Source of the DNA: Aquatica leii
Taxonomy: Eukaryota; Arthropoda; Insecta; Coleoptera; Lampyridae
Length of the DNA stretch: 64,000 bases
Assembly (NCBI GenBank): GCA_035610365.1
Contig: CM069436.1
Span: 59,473,505 to 59,537,504 of the forward strand
Reading direction: 5' to 3'
Below, piece by piece: positions 44,101-56,439 of this stretch. The notes beneath the pieces are model-generated. The model was not told the origin of the DNA and ran no database searches. It saw only the letters and a program-made list of their open reading frames with translations. The position numbers and the translations under genes are program-made. The stretch's first letter is position 1. The number at the start of each line of letters is the position of its first letter.

Positions 44101-46340
44101 TTATCCCTTCTCCCCCCTTAACTTTTTCCTCCTGCTCCATATTTCCTCCATCCATTCCGCTCCTTTTCCGTTTTCATCTAAGATATCCACTATTTTCATC
44201 ACCTCTTCTCTTAGTTCCCTGCATCTCTTTCTCATGTGGTTCAGATCTTCCGTTTCTTCTCCACATAGCCTGCACAACTTTTCTGGTTCTTCCTTCCAAT
44301 ATTTGTTCCCTAACTCCTCGTTGCCACATCTGAACCTTGCCACCATTTTTTTCCTTTTGTTGCTTTTAATCTCACTGTCTTTTAAATATTCCGGCACCCC
44401 TTCACCCTTGATATCTTTATAATTCCTTTTATATCTGCTCTCTTTTATCTTTGTCCATCTTTCTTGTTTTTCGATGTCTCTATCTCTCCTTATTATTTCT
44501 TCTCTTGTCCCTACCCCCTCTTCTCTTAATCTCTCCACTTCTTCACTCGGGTACCCATTTCTTTTGTAATACTCTTCTCTGCCCTCCTGCCCGTACTTCA
44601 CTTTCCCTCCCTTTATCTCTTTCCAACATTCTTGCAGAATTTTGCAATCTGTTCTTTCCCTCATTTCTTCCTCGTATTTTATTGCTCTTTTTCCTGTCTC
44701 AATCCTTATTTTTTCTATCTGAACCTCCTCTCTCACAATATACCCCGGTGTATCCCTGTCCAATCCTAACACCCATCTCCAGTATTTTTCCTGTAGCCCC
44801 TCTACCTCCCTCCACTCCTTCCAGTCCCATATTTCCGCTCCATACATTACCACCCCCTTTATTAATTTTTCGAACAGCAATTTTCTTTTTTTTATATCCA
44901 TCTTGAAAATTCTTTCCCCCACACCCCATACTTGGCCAATTAGCCTGTTTCCTTTCTTCACCCTTTCCTTTATGTGTTCTCCCTCTTTATTATCCTGTTT
45001 CATCGTGTAGCCCAGGTATGTAAATTCCTTCACTTGTTGCACTTTCTCCACTCCTCTCTTTTTCTTTTCCCCCCTCCTTTTCTAAAAATCATTATCTTTG
45101 TTTTCTCCGTGTTTACTTCCAATTCTTTTTTTTTCATATATTTTTCTAGCGTTTTCATCATCTCTTTCATTTCCTTTTCCTCCTTAGCCACCAGCACTAT
45201 GTCATCCGCATACGCCAACGACCATACCTTAGCTTTCCCTACCACTATCCCTCCTGTCTGTTGTCCTCTCATTGTCTCTTCCAGATCCCCCGTATATACC
45301 GAGAACAGGCTTGGGCTCTGTGGACATCCCTGTCTCAACCCTCTCTTTGTTATGAATTTCTCACTCTCTTCCCCATTCACTTTAACCCTGCTTTTCGTTT
45401 CTTCGTATATTTCCTCTATTTTTTGTATTAATCTTTTATTGATTTTTTTTCTTTTCATATATTCCCACAGCTTTTCCCTATTCACTTTGTCAAAAGCAGC
45501 TTTTAGGTCTACGAATAGTGCTACCATTTTCCCTCTTTTCTTTTCTAGTTCTTTATTTGCTAAGTGTTTCATTATATATATGTTGTCTATCGCCCTTCTT
45601 CCTTTTCTGAATCCCGCTTGTCCGTCTGGTACTAAACTTCTTTCCTCTATTTCCTTCTGTAATCTTTCTTACAGTATTGTCGCGTACAATTTGTATGCCG
45701 AGCTCAGTAATGTTACCCCTCTATAATTCTCGACTTTCTTTTTTTCGCCTTTTTTATGTATTGGGCATATTATTCCCTCTCTCCATCTCTCTGGGAATCC
45801 TTCCCCTTTCCATATTTTGTTTATTATTTCCGTCATCCTTTTTGATACATTTTCTCCCCCGTATATCCACTCTTCTCCTTGTATCCCATCTTCTCCTGTC
45901 GCCTTTCCTTTTTTATATTCTTTATCGCCTCTATTACTTCTTCCTCCCTTATTCTATCCCTATCTCCTTCTTCTTGTCTTACTACCACGTCTTTCCTTTT
46001 TCTTTTTCCTGCTTTTGTTTTTCCCTCCCAACAGGTTCCGAAAATATATCTCCCATTCTTTAATTTTTATTCCCTTTGTCGTCCTGTTTTTTTTCCTCTG
46101 CTTCTTTAGGTACTTCCATAGATCTTCTTCCGTTTTTATTCCTTTAATCTGCTCCTCTTGTTTCCTTTTGTTTTCCTCCTTCTTTCTATCGCATGTTTTT
46201 TTGTATATTTTTACTGCTTCTTTGTATTCTTTTTTCTCTTTCTTCCCTTTTTTCCACTGTCTTAATGCTCTTCTTGTCTTTTTCTTTGCTTCCTTGCATC
46301 CCTTATCCCACCATTTCTTCCATCCAGTTTTCTCCCCCTT
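44101..46340 (-). pseudogene. LINE ORF2, reverse transcriptase and CCHC tail
   Basis: Downstream of the endonuclease stop, the linker and RT continue with frame changes: ATGEDGIQGEEWIYGG, EGIICPIHKKGEKKKVENY, DGQAGFRKGR, then a clean stretch from 45572. That stretch has VALFVDLKAAFDKVNREKLW, RGLRQGCPQSPSLFSVYTGD and LAYADDIVLVAKE (active site at 45199-45213). The next frame (45051-44101) has EFTYLGYTMKQD, a WRWVLGLD block and a CCHC knuckle (CRLC, eight residues, H, four residues, C). A few frameshifts and stops inactivate it. Clade not assigned. Confidence 0.8.
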
Positions 46341-47384
46341 CTATTTTCTAAATCTGACTCTCTCTGTTGCTTTCTCCATCATCTCTCTCATTTCCTCTAC
46401 ACTTTCTTGTACTTCATTCCCTATCCATACCGTTTTCCCTATTCTCTCTTTATATCTTTTTATACTCTCTTCTGTCCGCCTTTTTTTAGTTATGTACTTC
46501 TCCTCTTCCTCTCTCTCTTTTCTTTCCTTTCCTTCCATTGTCAATTCCAGTGGTTGATGGTCTGACTCTACTCTTTCTCCCACCTTAAATGTCTTTACCT
46601 TTTCTGCGGCCTCTTCATTTGTCATTACAAAATCTATTATTGATTCTTCCCTTTCTCCTATGTACGTAAATTCCCCCTTTCCATCATCTTCTCTGTTCCC
46701 GTTCATTATTTCCCACCCTTTTTCGTTGCACAATTCCAGCAGTTCCTCTCCCTCTTTATTTATCACCTTGTCCTTTGTTTGTCTCTTTCCCGTCCCTTTT
46801 CTTTCTTGTATTCCCCCCTCTTCTCCTATTCTTGCGTTGAAGTCCCCTCCTACTATTATCAATCCCTCTTCCCTCTTATCTATCATCTCTTCTAAGTTTT
46901 TCCTTGTCTCTTTCATTCTACTGCTATAAACCGTCACCACTTTTATTTTTGTTTTTCCCCACTGCATGTTCCTTTCTACAACTCCTCTTCTCTGTTGCAC
47001 TTTCTCCTTCTTTTCCTGGTTCAACCATTTTTTTCTTATTCCTGTTATTATACCCCCCTTTGCTCTCCCTTTTTTCTTTTCTCTTTCTGCATGTTGCACC
47101 ACCCACTCAAATTCCTCTGGCAACTCTTTTTCCCACCACTCCCATTCTTTTTCTTCCATCCATGTTTCCTGTAATTCCACTACATCTTGTTCCTTGATGT
47201 ACTTCCAGAAATCATGTTCCTTGTTTTTTATTCCTGCTACGTTCCAAAACAATACTCTCAGCTCACTCACCTCCCCCCGTGCTTCTTCCCTACTTTCTTT
47301 TTTTCTCCCTTCTTTTTCTTTTCCATTTCCATCTCTCATTATTCCTTTTCTTTGCCGTTTCGTCAACTTTCCTTCTTTTACCAC
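46341..47384 (-). pseudogene. LINE ORF2, endonuclease domain
   Basis: This 347-codon frame has LRVLFWNVAGIKNKEHDFW at its start, LQETWMEE, GGIITGI, KVVTVYSSRMKE, IIVGGDFNARIG, SIIDFVMTN and VESDHQPL. These are the N, E, Y, GDFN and SDH motifs of the apurinic-like endonuclease that starts target-primed reverse transcription. All catalytic motif positions are present. It terminates at an in-frame stop at 46341, and coding potential continues beyond as the RT. Confidence 0.8.
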
Positions 47385-47397
47385 CCCCCTTTGCCCT

Positions 47398-47766
47398 TTA
47401 GTTTTTTGCCTTTTGGTTCCCCACTTTCTCTTCTCTTTCTCTGCACAGTCCCCTATCCTTGTCGTTCCATATGTATCTGTCTCCGTCTATCTCCATTTTT
47501 CTGTACCCTACCCATACTCTTTTTCCTTCCGCTCTTCTTTCCATCGCTATGTTCATTATTTCTCTTTGCACTCTTCTTTCCTCCCATGTTAAATCGTGAC
47601 TTATATATATTCTTGTATTCTTTAATTTCTTCTTCTCCTCCATTACCTTCTGTTTTTCCTCCCATCCTCCGATTTCCGCCACCACCATCTCATTTTTCTT
47701 CTCTTTGTTTATTACTGTCACTTTTTTCACCTCTACTTTTACATTTAATTTTTCTTCCAGCATCAC
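47398..47766 (-). pseudogene. LINE ORF1, C-terminal RNA-binding-like part
   Basis: The frame contains KNTRIYISHDLTWEERRVQ and GKRVWVGYRKMEIDG. This pattern of a short beta strand, a WEER-type helix and a final strand resembles the RRM/C-terminal domain segment of LINE ORF1 proteins. It is just upstream of ORF2 (47384) and in a different phase from the coiled-coil part. Confidence 0.55.
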
Positions 47767-47792
47767 TGCTAAATCTTTTTGTGGTTTTTTAC

Positions 47793-48164
47793 TTACTTAC
47801 TTACGATATTATTTTTTCTTTTCCATCTTTCCTCGCCTTCCGCTTTTTTCTCCAGTTTTTCTATTCTCTCCACCAGTTTCTCTTTTTCTTTCTCCCACTT
47901 CTTTTCTTTTTCTCCCATTTCTTTTTTTTCATTTCTTTGATTTCTTGTCTTATTCCTTGCATATTTTCTTCCATCTGTTTTATCATTTCTCTCATTAATT
48001 CTTTTTAACTCCTCCATTTCTTTCCTTCCTCCTTCTGTTCTTGAGGTTTTTCCTTCGTTCTCCTCCGATATCTTTTTAACGTCTGGTAATCTTATTGTTT
48101 TCTTTCCTCTTTCAAATATTTGTTGCCTTTCTCTTTCCTCTTCCTCTCTCTCTTTTTTATTCAT
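47793..48164 (-). pseudogene. LINE ORF1, N-terminal coiled-coil part
   Basis: The 124-codon frame is almost entirely charged (EREEEERERQQ, EKEKLVERIEKLEKKAE) with heptad-like spacing, as in the coiled coil of LINE ORF1 proteins that bind the element's RNA as trimers. It ends at 47793 and the likely continuation is in another frame (47766-47398), so a frameshift interrupts ORF1. Confidence 0.6.
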
Positions 48165-48859
48165 CCCTTTCCCCCTTTTGTTATTACTTATTATTTATTC
48201 AAATTTAGTTATTTATTTAATTTTTTTTTCTTTATTAATATTTTTTTAAATTTATTGTTACTATGATTCTTCTAATTGTATTTAATTAACGCCCACCACA
48301 AATATTCGAAAAAGTATATAAATAAAAGTTTGTATTTCCCTGTTAACAAAAGCGCGCGCTTGACCTTTAATCTAGTCCGCGATATCCGCTCGCCTTCGCA
48401 TACGTTATCTGAGCCACCTTCACATTCCTCAACACGCACACGTAAATTAATTGCTGTAAATCACCTTAAATTACACCAAACTCCGTACTGCTATTAAACT
48501 ATCAAACACGTCCTCACTCAATCACCTTCAAAACACGACCAAAATACAAATATATAAGAACCGTAAAAAAATATCAATAAACAGTTAAGAAGATTCACTG
48601 CACGACGCTGGCGATCTCAATACCACATGCAGGTTTGAACAGAAATTTTCGGCAGGCTTGAACTTGCATTACTCTTCTCATTATAGTATATTACATTGTT
48701 TGCTTAACTGCTTCGATCAATACATCTATAGCTGTTGCAGAGTTAACTTGTTACAGTAGTTTGACCAAATGGCTCAAAGGTACCCGTAAATCAATGCCAT
48801 TTGCTGTGCCCATGGTTTGACGTAAACCTTGCTGTCATCTTACAGATTGTTACTTTTGT

Positions 48860-50249
48860 ATGACTTCCACCGTCGGGTTTTCGAGCAAAAGTAAGCATAC
48901 AATTCAGTATCCCAATATTCCGTCAGCTCTAAGACCTGTTCCTCATAACGATACTTTGCCAATCCCAGAGCCCCCAAACACTTATACTCTAAAGCCGGAA
49001 ATTGATTTAAAAGACTCTGAGCCACAATCTGGGGCTTTTAACGATACGTTCAATGATGATGAAGAGTATTCCGCAGATTTAGTTTTTCGGCAACCGCACC
49101 TCCTCACTCAATCGGAATTAAATGATCTTGTCAGGGATTTGCAGTTACCCAAGACTAAATCTCAGCTCCTAGGATCGCGACTTCAACAGTGGAATCTCTT
49201 AGAAAAAGGAGTAAAAATATCTTCTTACAGGACCAGACAAGCAACCCTGAAATGTCTTTTCTTAGAAAATAAAGGTTTAGTGTTCTGCCCTAATGCAAAT
49301 TTATTGATGACAGAGCTACAGATGCCATGTGACCCAGATAAATGGAGACTCATCAAAAACTAGCTTAAAAGTTGTCCTGTTGGCAAATAGGAATGACTTC
49401 CCATCAGTTCCAGTTGCATACTCTGTTGATATGAAGGAAACGTACGAAAAGATCTTCAGAATCCTTAAAAAAATTAGTTATCATGATTATAAGTGGAAAC
49501 TTTGCGCTGACTTAAAAGTTGTTGCTCTATTCACGGGCCTGCAATCAGGACTCACAAAATATTGCTACTTCCTTTGTGAATGGGATAGCCGAGCCCGAGA
49601 TAAACATTACATTGTACGGGACTGGCCTCTGCGAGAAAATCTTATTCCTGGTCAGAAAAATGTCGCCCACACTCCTTTGATTCCGAAGGAAAATATTTAC
49701 TTACCACCTTTACACATCAAACTTGGATTGATCAAGCAGTTTGTGAAAGCAGTGGACAAGACAGGTGGCGCATTTCAATTTTTGAAAACTAAATTTCCTC
49801 TTCTTAGCGAAGCTAAAATCAAAGAAAGCTTTTTTGTTGGTCCCCAGATTAGACAACTCTTCCAAGATTCGACGTTTATTGAACACCTAAATCGAAAAGA
49901 AAAACGAGCTTGGCTTGCATTTCAAAACGTTTGTAAGAACTTCCTGGGTAACCACAAAAGTGAAGATTATGTCGCTCACGTCGAGGAACTGCTTTTAGCG
50001 TACAAGGACATAGGATGTAACATGTCTGTTAAAGTTCACCTCTTTCACTCGCATTTGGACTTTTTCCCTGAAAATTTAAGAGCAGTCTCGGATGAACACG
50101 GGGAACGGTTCCATCAAGACATTGCTAAGCTGGAGAAGAAATTTTCAGGGAAGTGGAATGCAAGCATGTTGGCGGAATACTGCTGGTTTTTGAAACGAGA
50201 GAGCTGTACCTCAGGGTATAAAAGGAAAGCAAACACCAAGTCACGGTGA
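48860..50249 (+). pseudogene. Transposase-like gene of the CACTG element (frameshifted)
   Basis: Two long frames (48860-49363 and 49329-50249) join into about 460 residues. I recognise a repeated insect/cnidarian protein type by its motifs YPNIPSALRPVPH, LLGSRLQQWNLL, SLKVVLLANRNDFPSVPVAYSV, CADLKVV, CYFLCEWDSRARD, LPPLHIKLGLIKQFVKA and VHLFHSHLDFFPENLRAVSD. I know no named domain for it. The CxxC after a DLK and the H-rich and acidic motifs could form a DDE-type catalytic core with a zinc site, but this is inference. The break near 49350 looks like a loss of about 10 bp that removes an acidic position after KWRL. It lies inside inverted repeats at 43761 and 50544, so it is probably the element's transposase. 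Confidence 0.65.
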
Positions 50250-50547
50250 ATATCTTTTTATTTATTACTGTTTATAGCTAAAATAGTTCTTTTTCCCATT
50301 TAAATTAAATTCATGTTCATATATTTATTATTATAATAATTATTATAATTATTATTATCGTTCGATAAATAAATTATAATTAATTTATCGACACGTGATA
50401 AAATTAGAGATTTGGGGCTACCTCGAAAATGGTGGGTGATGGAAGAAAACGGAAGACATATTTGGATTCAGGACGTCATTTTACATAAAAGTCACCCGGA
50501 ATAGTGTCAGGGCTCGATAAAAAATATTTTGTTGCAGACCAGTGTAA

Positions 50548-52850
50548 TGTAAAAAACTATGTACATAAACGTCAAAATTAATATTTTAATTTAAAAGAAC
50601 GATAATTTTTATTAATCGTGATAAAAATAACGTATCCATTTAATTAAATAAGAAAAAAAACCTAACGTTTTATTTAAGTAACTCACGAAATAACGATTGT
50701 GTGTTTATCCAAAATTAGCTTAATTTATTGCCTAATATTTTATTTATTAAAATAATGCGTTATAGTTCATAGAGCGTAAAACGTACAATTAATTGTCTAA
50801 CGAGCTTACTAAGCTTGACTAAAGAATGCTGTTATCGTAATTAATTGTCACTGATACCTATAATTAGCATACGAAGATAACATGTACTAGTATGATGTCA
50901 CTTTGACAACATAAACTATTATTTCCATATATTAAAAAGACCAGGTAGTCCCTAACCCTGTTTATAATTAAAATTAAAATTTTACCCCAATAGTTAAAAG
51001 ACGGGCATTTAATTAGAATTTTTACTAAACAACTAAACATCCCTTAAGGGAGAACAAATAATTTTAAAACCCTACAAATTGAATAATTATAATTTTTAAT
51101 GTAATTTACATAGATCAGCTGCTTTATCAAAGATAAACTTAAGGCGTAAAAAACATAAATCAAGAATTAATAAATGTTTGTATTAATATGCACCCTATTG
51201 AATGAATCTTCAAGAATAAGTAACGTTATTGTTGTTTGTTTTTAATTACCGGCATTTAATTAAAGTTTTATTTTTAATTATTGCCTTATAACGTCGTGCA
51301 CTCTTTTATAATAATTATGTATAATAAATGCGCATTTGTACTTTTTCAATTGTCATTCGAAGCCCGCAATGTGTTTTTTATTGAACAAACTTAACTAGAA
51401 AAGGACTTGAAACTCGAGTATTCTCAGGGTGGTTCCAAACACAAAAGAGAAGCTCATTTTAAAGGCTTTTATATAATCTAGAGTAATATTACAGCAGTAG
51501 ATATCATTATTTGTTTTCACTATAGAATAGTTTAGTATACAATGAAACGTCGAACGATTTTTAGACTTATATCCTATTATTTAAACACGAAAATGCTTTA
51601 CACCATAAAACGATTTAGGGTTCCTAATTATTGCTAATAAAATTTTATTGCACCTTTTTAGTTATTTTTACTTTTGGTACGACACACAACGACAATTGGT
51701 GATTTTTTTAACCTGAATTTAATCTTGTTCCATTTATTTTTTGTTTGTTACAAACATAGGTGTTAAATTCGATCGTTTTTTTGCTTTATTTACTATTTTA
51801 TTGGATAAACGGGATTTTACATTGTCGCATTGTTTGAAATGACAAGTTGTAATTCTGTTTGCGTTTGAATTTTCGATTTTTCTTACTAATGCATTTGTGG
51901 TTTTTAAGCTTTTATACAAAATCTGTTTTTGAAATTTTATACAAGGTATTGTGTTATATTATTGTGCACATTTTCGTAATGTTAAATGTTTTTATGGTAT
52001 GTTCTAAATTTTTTATAGTTCTTTTTATTTTATGTCTAAATTTTCGTTAATGTAATTAATAATTAAGAAAAACAGCATTTGATTGTTATAAATTATCCAA
52101 AACAATTTTTTAAATCTTTTTACAATAATACAGTTTGTAAATTATAAAATATATTTTGCTGTGCGTATTTCTTGTGTGTTATTGACGACATTTTTATTTA
52201 TTGTGATCAATATAATTTGTATTTTGCAAAATATTTAATATAAAATCTAAAAAAAAACTTCTGGAAAAAAAAAACTACGTAAAAAATCTATAAACAAAAA
52301 CCTTCAAAAAAAAACCAAAAAAATAAAATTCTTGAGAAAATATTTCAAAAACACATTTTTTCAATGTTTTAATGTTGACTTGTACAATATTGAATTAATC
52401 AAATGTGTATCACCAAAAGTTTAATATCAGTTTAACAAATAGCTTACATTTTTATAATGTGTGTAAACAATATTGGAACATTAAGCTTAAAATATATAAG
52501 GGTGAAGTTTGTATTTGGTGAATTAGATGCGATAAACCTAAAATTCTTATTATTTATTTTATTTCACTAATGTATTTAAATCAAGACAAAATTACAAAAT
52601 TTGCACTAGAAGACTAAATGAATTACACGAATGTTAGTTTAAAAAATCAAGTCAGTTTTTTTCAAAAATCTTTTTTTAGTTTTTTTAGAGATTTTTTTCA
52701 GTTGCTGTAATTATTTTTATATGTTTAGAAAATTTTTTTCAAGAAATGCATAAAAACTATCTTAAACAAAGCTTTTTTAATCAAAATGTTTATCCAATAC
52801 ATTAGAAACACTACAATACATTTATACATTTTTATTCTACATTATCACCT
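50548..52850. other. AT-rich stretch, nothing identified
   Basis: No recognised gene. ATTATTATAATAATTATTATAATTATTATTAT-like low-complexity sequence occurs just before, at 50325-50360, inside the transposon's 3' flank. Confidence 0.45.
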
Positions 52851-52858
52851 TTTATCTA

Positions 52859-54500
52859 CAGGGTGTATCTGAAATACGACTACAAACACAAGGAGTAGTT
52901 TTCTTGTGGCGTAATATGAATGGTCTAAAATGACCCAGTTTTGAGACAGTTTTCAGTCCGGTTTTGACTATCTAAACAAATAGAAATTGTTTGTTGATTG
53001 TAACTATGGGTGTAAATGCTGTAAAATCCGTAAAACGTATTGACGTATTGTGTTAATTATTGTTTTCTTTGGTTTTCTATCATCTACAAAATCAATTCTT
53101 AATAAAATAGTTAAAGCAGATAGTAATGTTAATTTTTTAGCATTATAACTGACCTAGCTTAACAAAATGCACTTTGTGTACACGATCACGTTTATATTTG
53201 GTTATAATCAAAACAAGATTTCATATAATTAAATACAAAATTCAGCTTTCTTAGAACTGGGTTTGACAATGTGATTTATTTCCGTCTTAATTTTTTAACG
53301 GATTGTTTTATTTGATGCTAAGTGATTTGTGTAAGCATACTCTTAATTAATGGTGTTTAATTTAAATTTTTTTTTATTATGTACAACAATTTTAATGTAC
53401 GATTAGTGTAATTGTAACTTCCACATACTACACGTAGATTGTGGGTTGAGCAATATCGTAATAGACAATTGCCTTTAATAAACTTTATTTTGGCGTGTAT
53501 GCAAGAACTGGAGGTGTTCTTTCTACTTACGAAAGCCGTGTTAAGAAAAACTCTTCCATGTATTATCAACGGAAAAAGCATAAATCTTTTCAATAAAATC
53601 AAAATTTTGATATTTGTTTTTCTTCAATATATATGCAGATATTGTAAATTGTAAAAGATCGAAATATTATTCCCAAAATAGCCAAAATATTATTTTTAGA
53701 TGAGTGTTGTTTTACACAAAATGGAGTGCTAATTTTTTACAACACGTATGTTTGAAATAAAGAAAACCTTCAGAAAAATCAACAAAGTAACTGCCAATGT
53801 CGGTTTTCTATTAATGTTTGGGCGGCTATTTTAAGAAACAGTTTAATTAGGCCGTTTATTTTAGCAGATAGACTTACAGACAATTTGTACTTTTACAAAA
53901 AATTTTTGCGTTAGAATTTGATGACTGACCCTTTGAAGTTCGCAGAACAATGTAGTTTACGCACGATGGAGCTCCTTTGCAAGTAACTTGCCTCGTTTGC
54001 TATTTCTTAAATATAATTTTTACAGGTCGTTGGATTAGAAAAAATGCCACTAAACGCGTTAGATTTTTTCTGGAGCTATGTGAAAGGTGAAGTATACAAA
54101 ACCCCCGCAAATAATAAACAAGAGCTGCAAAATCGACGTTTTGCAGCAGCAAATGCAATTAGACAAAATGTGCAAATTTACTCGAGTAACGAACAATGAC
54201 TGTTTAGTGTACTTGAAAAGAATGTGCAGAATAGCAATTTTATTTTACTTTAGTAATTTAACTACGCGTTATCCGATAACTTTATTTTGCATTTATTTTA
54301 TTTTTAGTGTCAGCAAATCGCTGAGAAGAAATTTGCATTTTTTAGAATAGTTTATTTTTTTCGCGGTGTCAGCAATCTTAGGAAACTACAGGTCTGTAAT
54401 TTACGAATCATTTTGCTAAAAATTTTGATTTTTTTAATTGAAATTTTATTTTGACATTTTTTTTGCTTGTATTTATGCTCTAATATCACCTGCTAAAATA
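52859..54500 (+). mobile_element. Longest mariner-like copy
   Basis: It starts CAGGGTGTATCTGAAATACG after a TA dinucleotide. The 5' untranslated part (to about 53400) is shared with copies at 5528, 7462 and 14780, and the 3' part (from 54213) with 5806 and 6280-6100. It serves as the reference copy for the family in this window. The right terminus was not found as a matching inverted repeat. Confidence 0.7.
53405..54200 (+). pseudogene. Mos1-like transposase (DUF4817-type group), degenerate
   Basis: In changing frames the sequence reads TTRRLWVEQYRNRQLPLINF (N-terminal DNA-binding region), FLDECCFTQNGVLIFYNT (first catalytic Asp), INVWAAILRNSLIRPFI and DNLYFYKKFLR. These are followed by degraded WIGR-like and LEKMPLNALDFFWSYVKGEVY blocks, the last containing the third catalytic Asp. 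The order matches mariner/Mos1-like transposases of about 330 residues. Numerous stops and shifts make it non-functional. Confidence 0.75.
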
Positions 54501-54509
54501 ACAACCCGT

Positions 54510-55420
54510 TAATCAAGCGTAAGCGTGTAAGCGTGAACTGTTAACTAATTTACCTTCTCCGCGATAACCACAACTCCGCAGCATTATGAAAAGGTCATAA
54601 AAAGAGTAAGTGTTCAATATTCTTAAAGACTTTTAATGCAGAAACATATCTGTACCTCAGAGACAAACTATGTAAAATCCAAATTTTCAAAAAATGAGAA
54701 TTATATGTTGTCACAGAAAAAAACATGGCCTTTCACATGCTATTTTGATTTGGCTTGTAGCTAAAATTATAAAAAAAATTAACAGTTTATATATTAAGTC
54801 TTTTCTAACAAAAGCCATATAATGTTAAATGCAAAGAAATAGTTTGCTTTTGACAACGCTGATATGGTAAGTTACGTCATACCTTACTTTAATTATTTAG
54901 TCTGCTTCTAGTAATTATTGAGAAGTGTTTTGGTGGCCAAACTACTTAATTATAACCCAAATTATTAATAGTGCTGTGAGAGGTTGCTAATGCTAAATGT
55001 GTCGTTTTGAGAATTAGAACTCAATAATTATGTCGTCTTACGGATCAGATAAAATATTTGCAAATCTATCTAATCATGTTGCTAAAACTAGCCAGTTACC
55101 GAGCACGGTTAAGTAATATAATTATTAACAAATATTAACTTACTAGTAAATAACTATAATTTTAGTATTGTAGTAGTAGTATAGATAATATCAAACAAGG
55201 CAAAATATTAAAAAAAAATAAGATAAAGATTTTACGTCAAAAAGAGATGCTAATACAGAAAACTTGGACAAAAACAAAAACAGATTACAAAAAGAAAAGG
55301 ATGAACCTTAAAATATGAAAGAGAAATATACACAAAATAAAAGACATTCTGGTTGGGAACATGTTATCATGAAAAGTAATAAAGTTGTATTACAAAAAAG
55401 TGGGGACAGACGCAGTGAGA
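54510..55420. other. No gene seen
   Basis: AT-rich with no recognised family. Confidence 0.45.
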
Positions 55421-55429
55421 TTAGAAACA

Positions 55430-56340
55430 CATAAACAATACTAGACAGATCAAAAATCAATAAATATGAAAATGCAATATATTGCGGCGCATGTACAGCA
55501 AATGAACATTCAACGAAAGAGAGAAAGAAATAATTTGTGAGAAGGTAAAAAACAATACACCAACAAATATACTTTGGAAGATAATAGAAGACAGATAATG
55601 ATAAGCAAAATGTTATTTTTCAATACCTTACCTATATCTGAACAGTCTGTTGATACTGCCATAAAGAACAAGGAAGGGAGTATAATTTCTCTTGATAAAA
55701 TGTGGAAGCACGTACCAGCTAATAAGGCTTATCCTAAAATACGTAAAAAAGTTTAAAATCACATATTGCAATTTTCAGTATATCAGTCCCACTATTTTGG
55801 AGAAAGATCCAGAAAGAAATATTTAAGCAATCACCTAATATTTCCATAATGTGCCAAATATATGTTGAGTGATGCAGAGATAACAACATAACAGTGGAAA
55901 ATGTGGCTAAAGAGTGGGTTTACTCTAATGTTTTTAATTACAGTTCTAAGAACCCAAATAATGATACCTGCGACGATTATGACAAGTTTCAATTAAAGCT
56001 GAGAGAGACTAAAACTGACGTAATACGACTTTCTGTACAAAATGATTACAACGCACATTTAATAATGCAGAAGAAAGATATAAATTCAAATTGTAATGAT
56101 AGATTTACAAAAATGCTTATCAACACCGGAACTTGCCAACTCTCAAAGTTTCTATAGCTTCAAGTTATGGACATACAACCTTATGATACATGAATCTACT
56201 ATTCAAAAAGCCTAGTGCATGATGTGGAAAAAAAAGTATTGCTGGCCGGGGCGGAAATGAAGTTGCCTCATATATTCTCAAGTGGGTGAAATTTGCAACA
56301 TCTAAGAAACTGTTCACAGTTTGATTATTCGGTCCGATAA
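55430..56340 (+). pseudogene. Unclassified transposase-like gene fragment
   Basis: Shifted frames give KMLFFNTLPISEQSVDTAI, YQSHYFGERSRKKYLS, YSSKNPNNDTCDDYDKF and AGRGGNEVASYILKWVKFAT. I recognise the pattern (FF.TL.IS..., SHY-R-YL, P-NDTC--CD, RG-NEvaS) as a repeated protein type in arthropod genomes, usually annotated as uncharacterised or transposase-like. I cannot assign a superfamily. The acidic GQNRN-type motif expected next is unrecognisable. Many lesions. Confidence 0.5.
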
Positions 56341-56439
56341 TTATACCTCCAAAAATCAAAATTTTCAAATAGTGATGTGCTATTTTTATCTTCTCGACTT
56401 AAAACCAATTTGAAAAATATAAATCATAAACTACTAACA

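Larger units (their letters stand above)
44016..48196 (-). mobile_element. Nearly full-length purine-rich LINE
   Basis: On the minus strand a short 5' UTR, an ORF1 and an ORF2 run for 4.18 kb to a (TA)n tail at 44016-44029. Possible 8-bp target duplications ATTCAAAT lie at 44008-44015 and 48197-48204. The coding strand is strikingly rich in A and G, giving Lys/Glu/Arg-rich proteins, so the opposite strand shows many Ser/Phe/Leu-rich false frames. Confidence 0.8.
43761..50544 (+). mobile_element. 6.8-kb CACTG-ended DNA transposon containing a LINE
   Basis: The terminal CACTGGTCTGCA at 43761 and its complement at 50533-50544 begin inverted repeats of roughly 120 bp. They share TATGTAAAATGAC, TCCTGA and CATCACCCACC in the same order. 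Both ends are flanked by TAA (43758-43760 and 50545-50547), a 3-bp duplication. CACTG ends with 3-bp duplications are features of the CMC/EnSpm (CACTA) superfamily. Excluding the LINE inside, the element is about 2.6 kb and carries one gene (48860-50249), whose family I cannot place with certainty. Confidence 0.7.

Noticed and set aside
44045..48008. Many Ser/Phe/Leu-rich frames on the plus strand, some over 200 codons
   Set aside because: They are the antisense of a purine-rich LINE whose minus strand carries clear endonuclease and YADD motifs.
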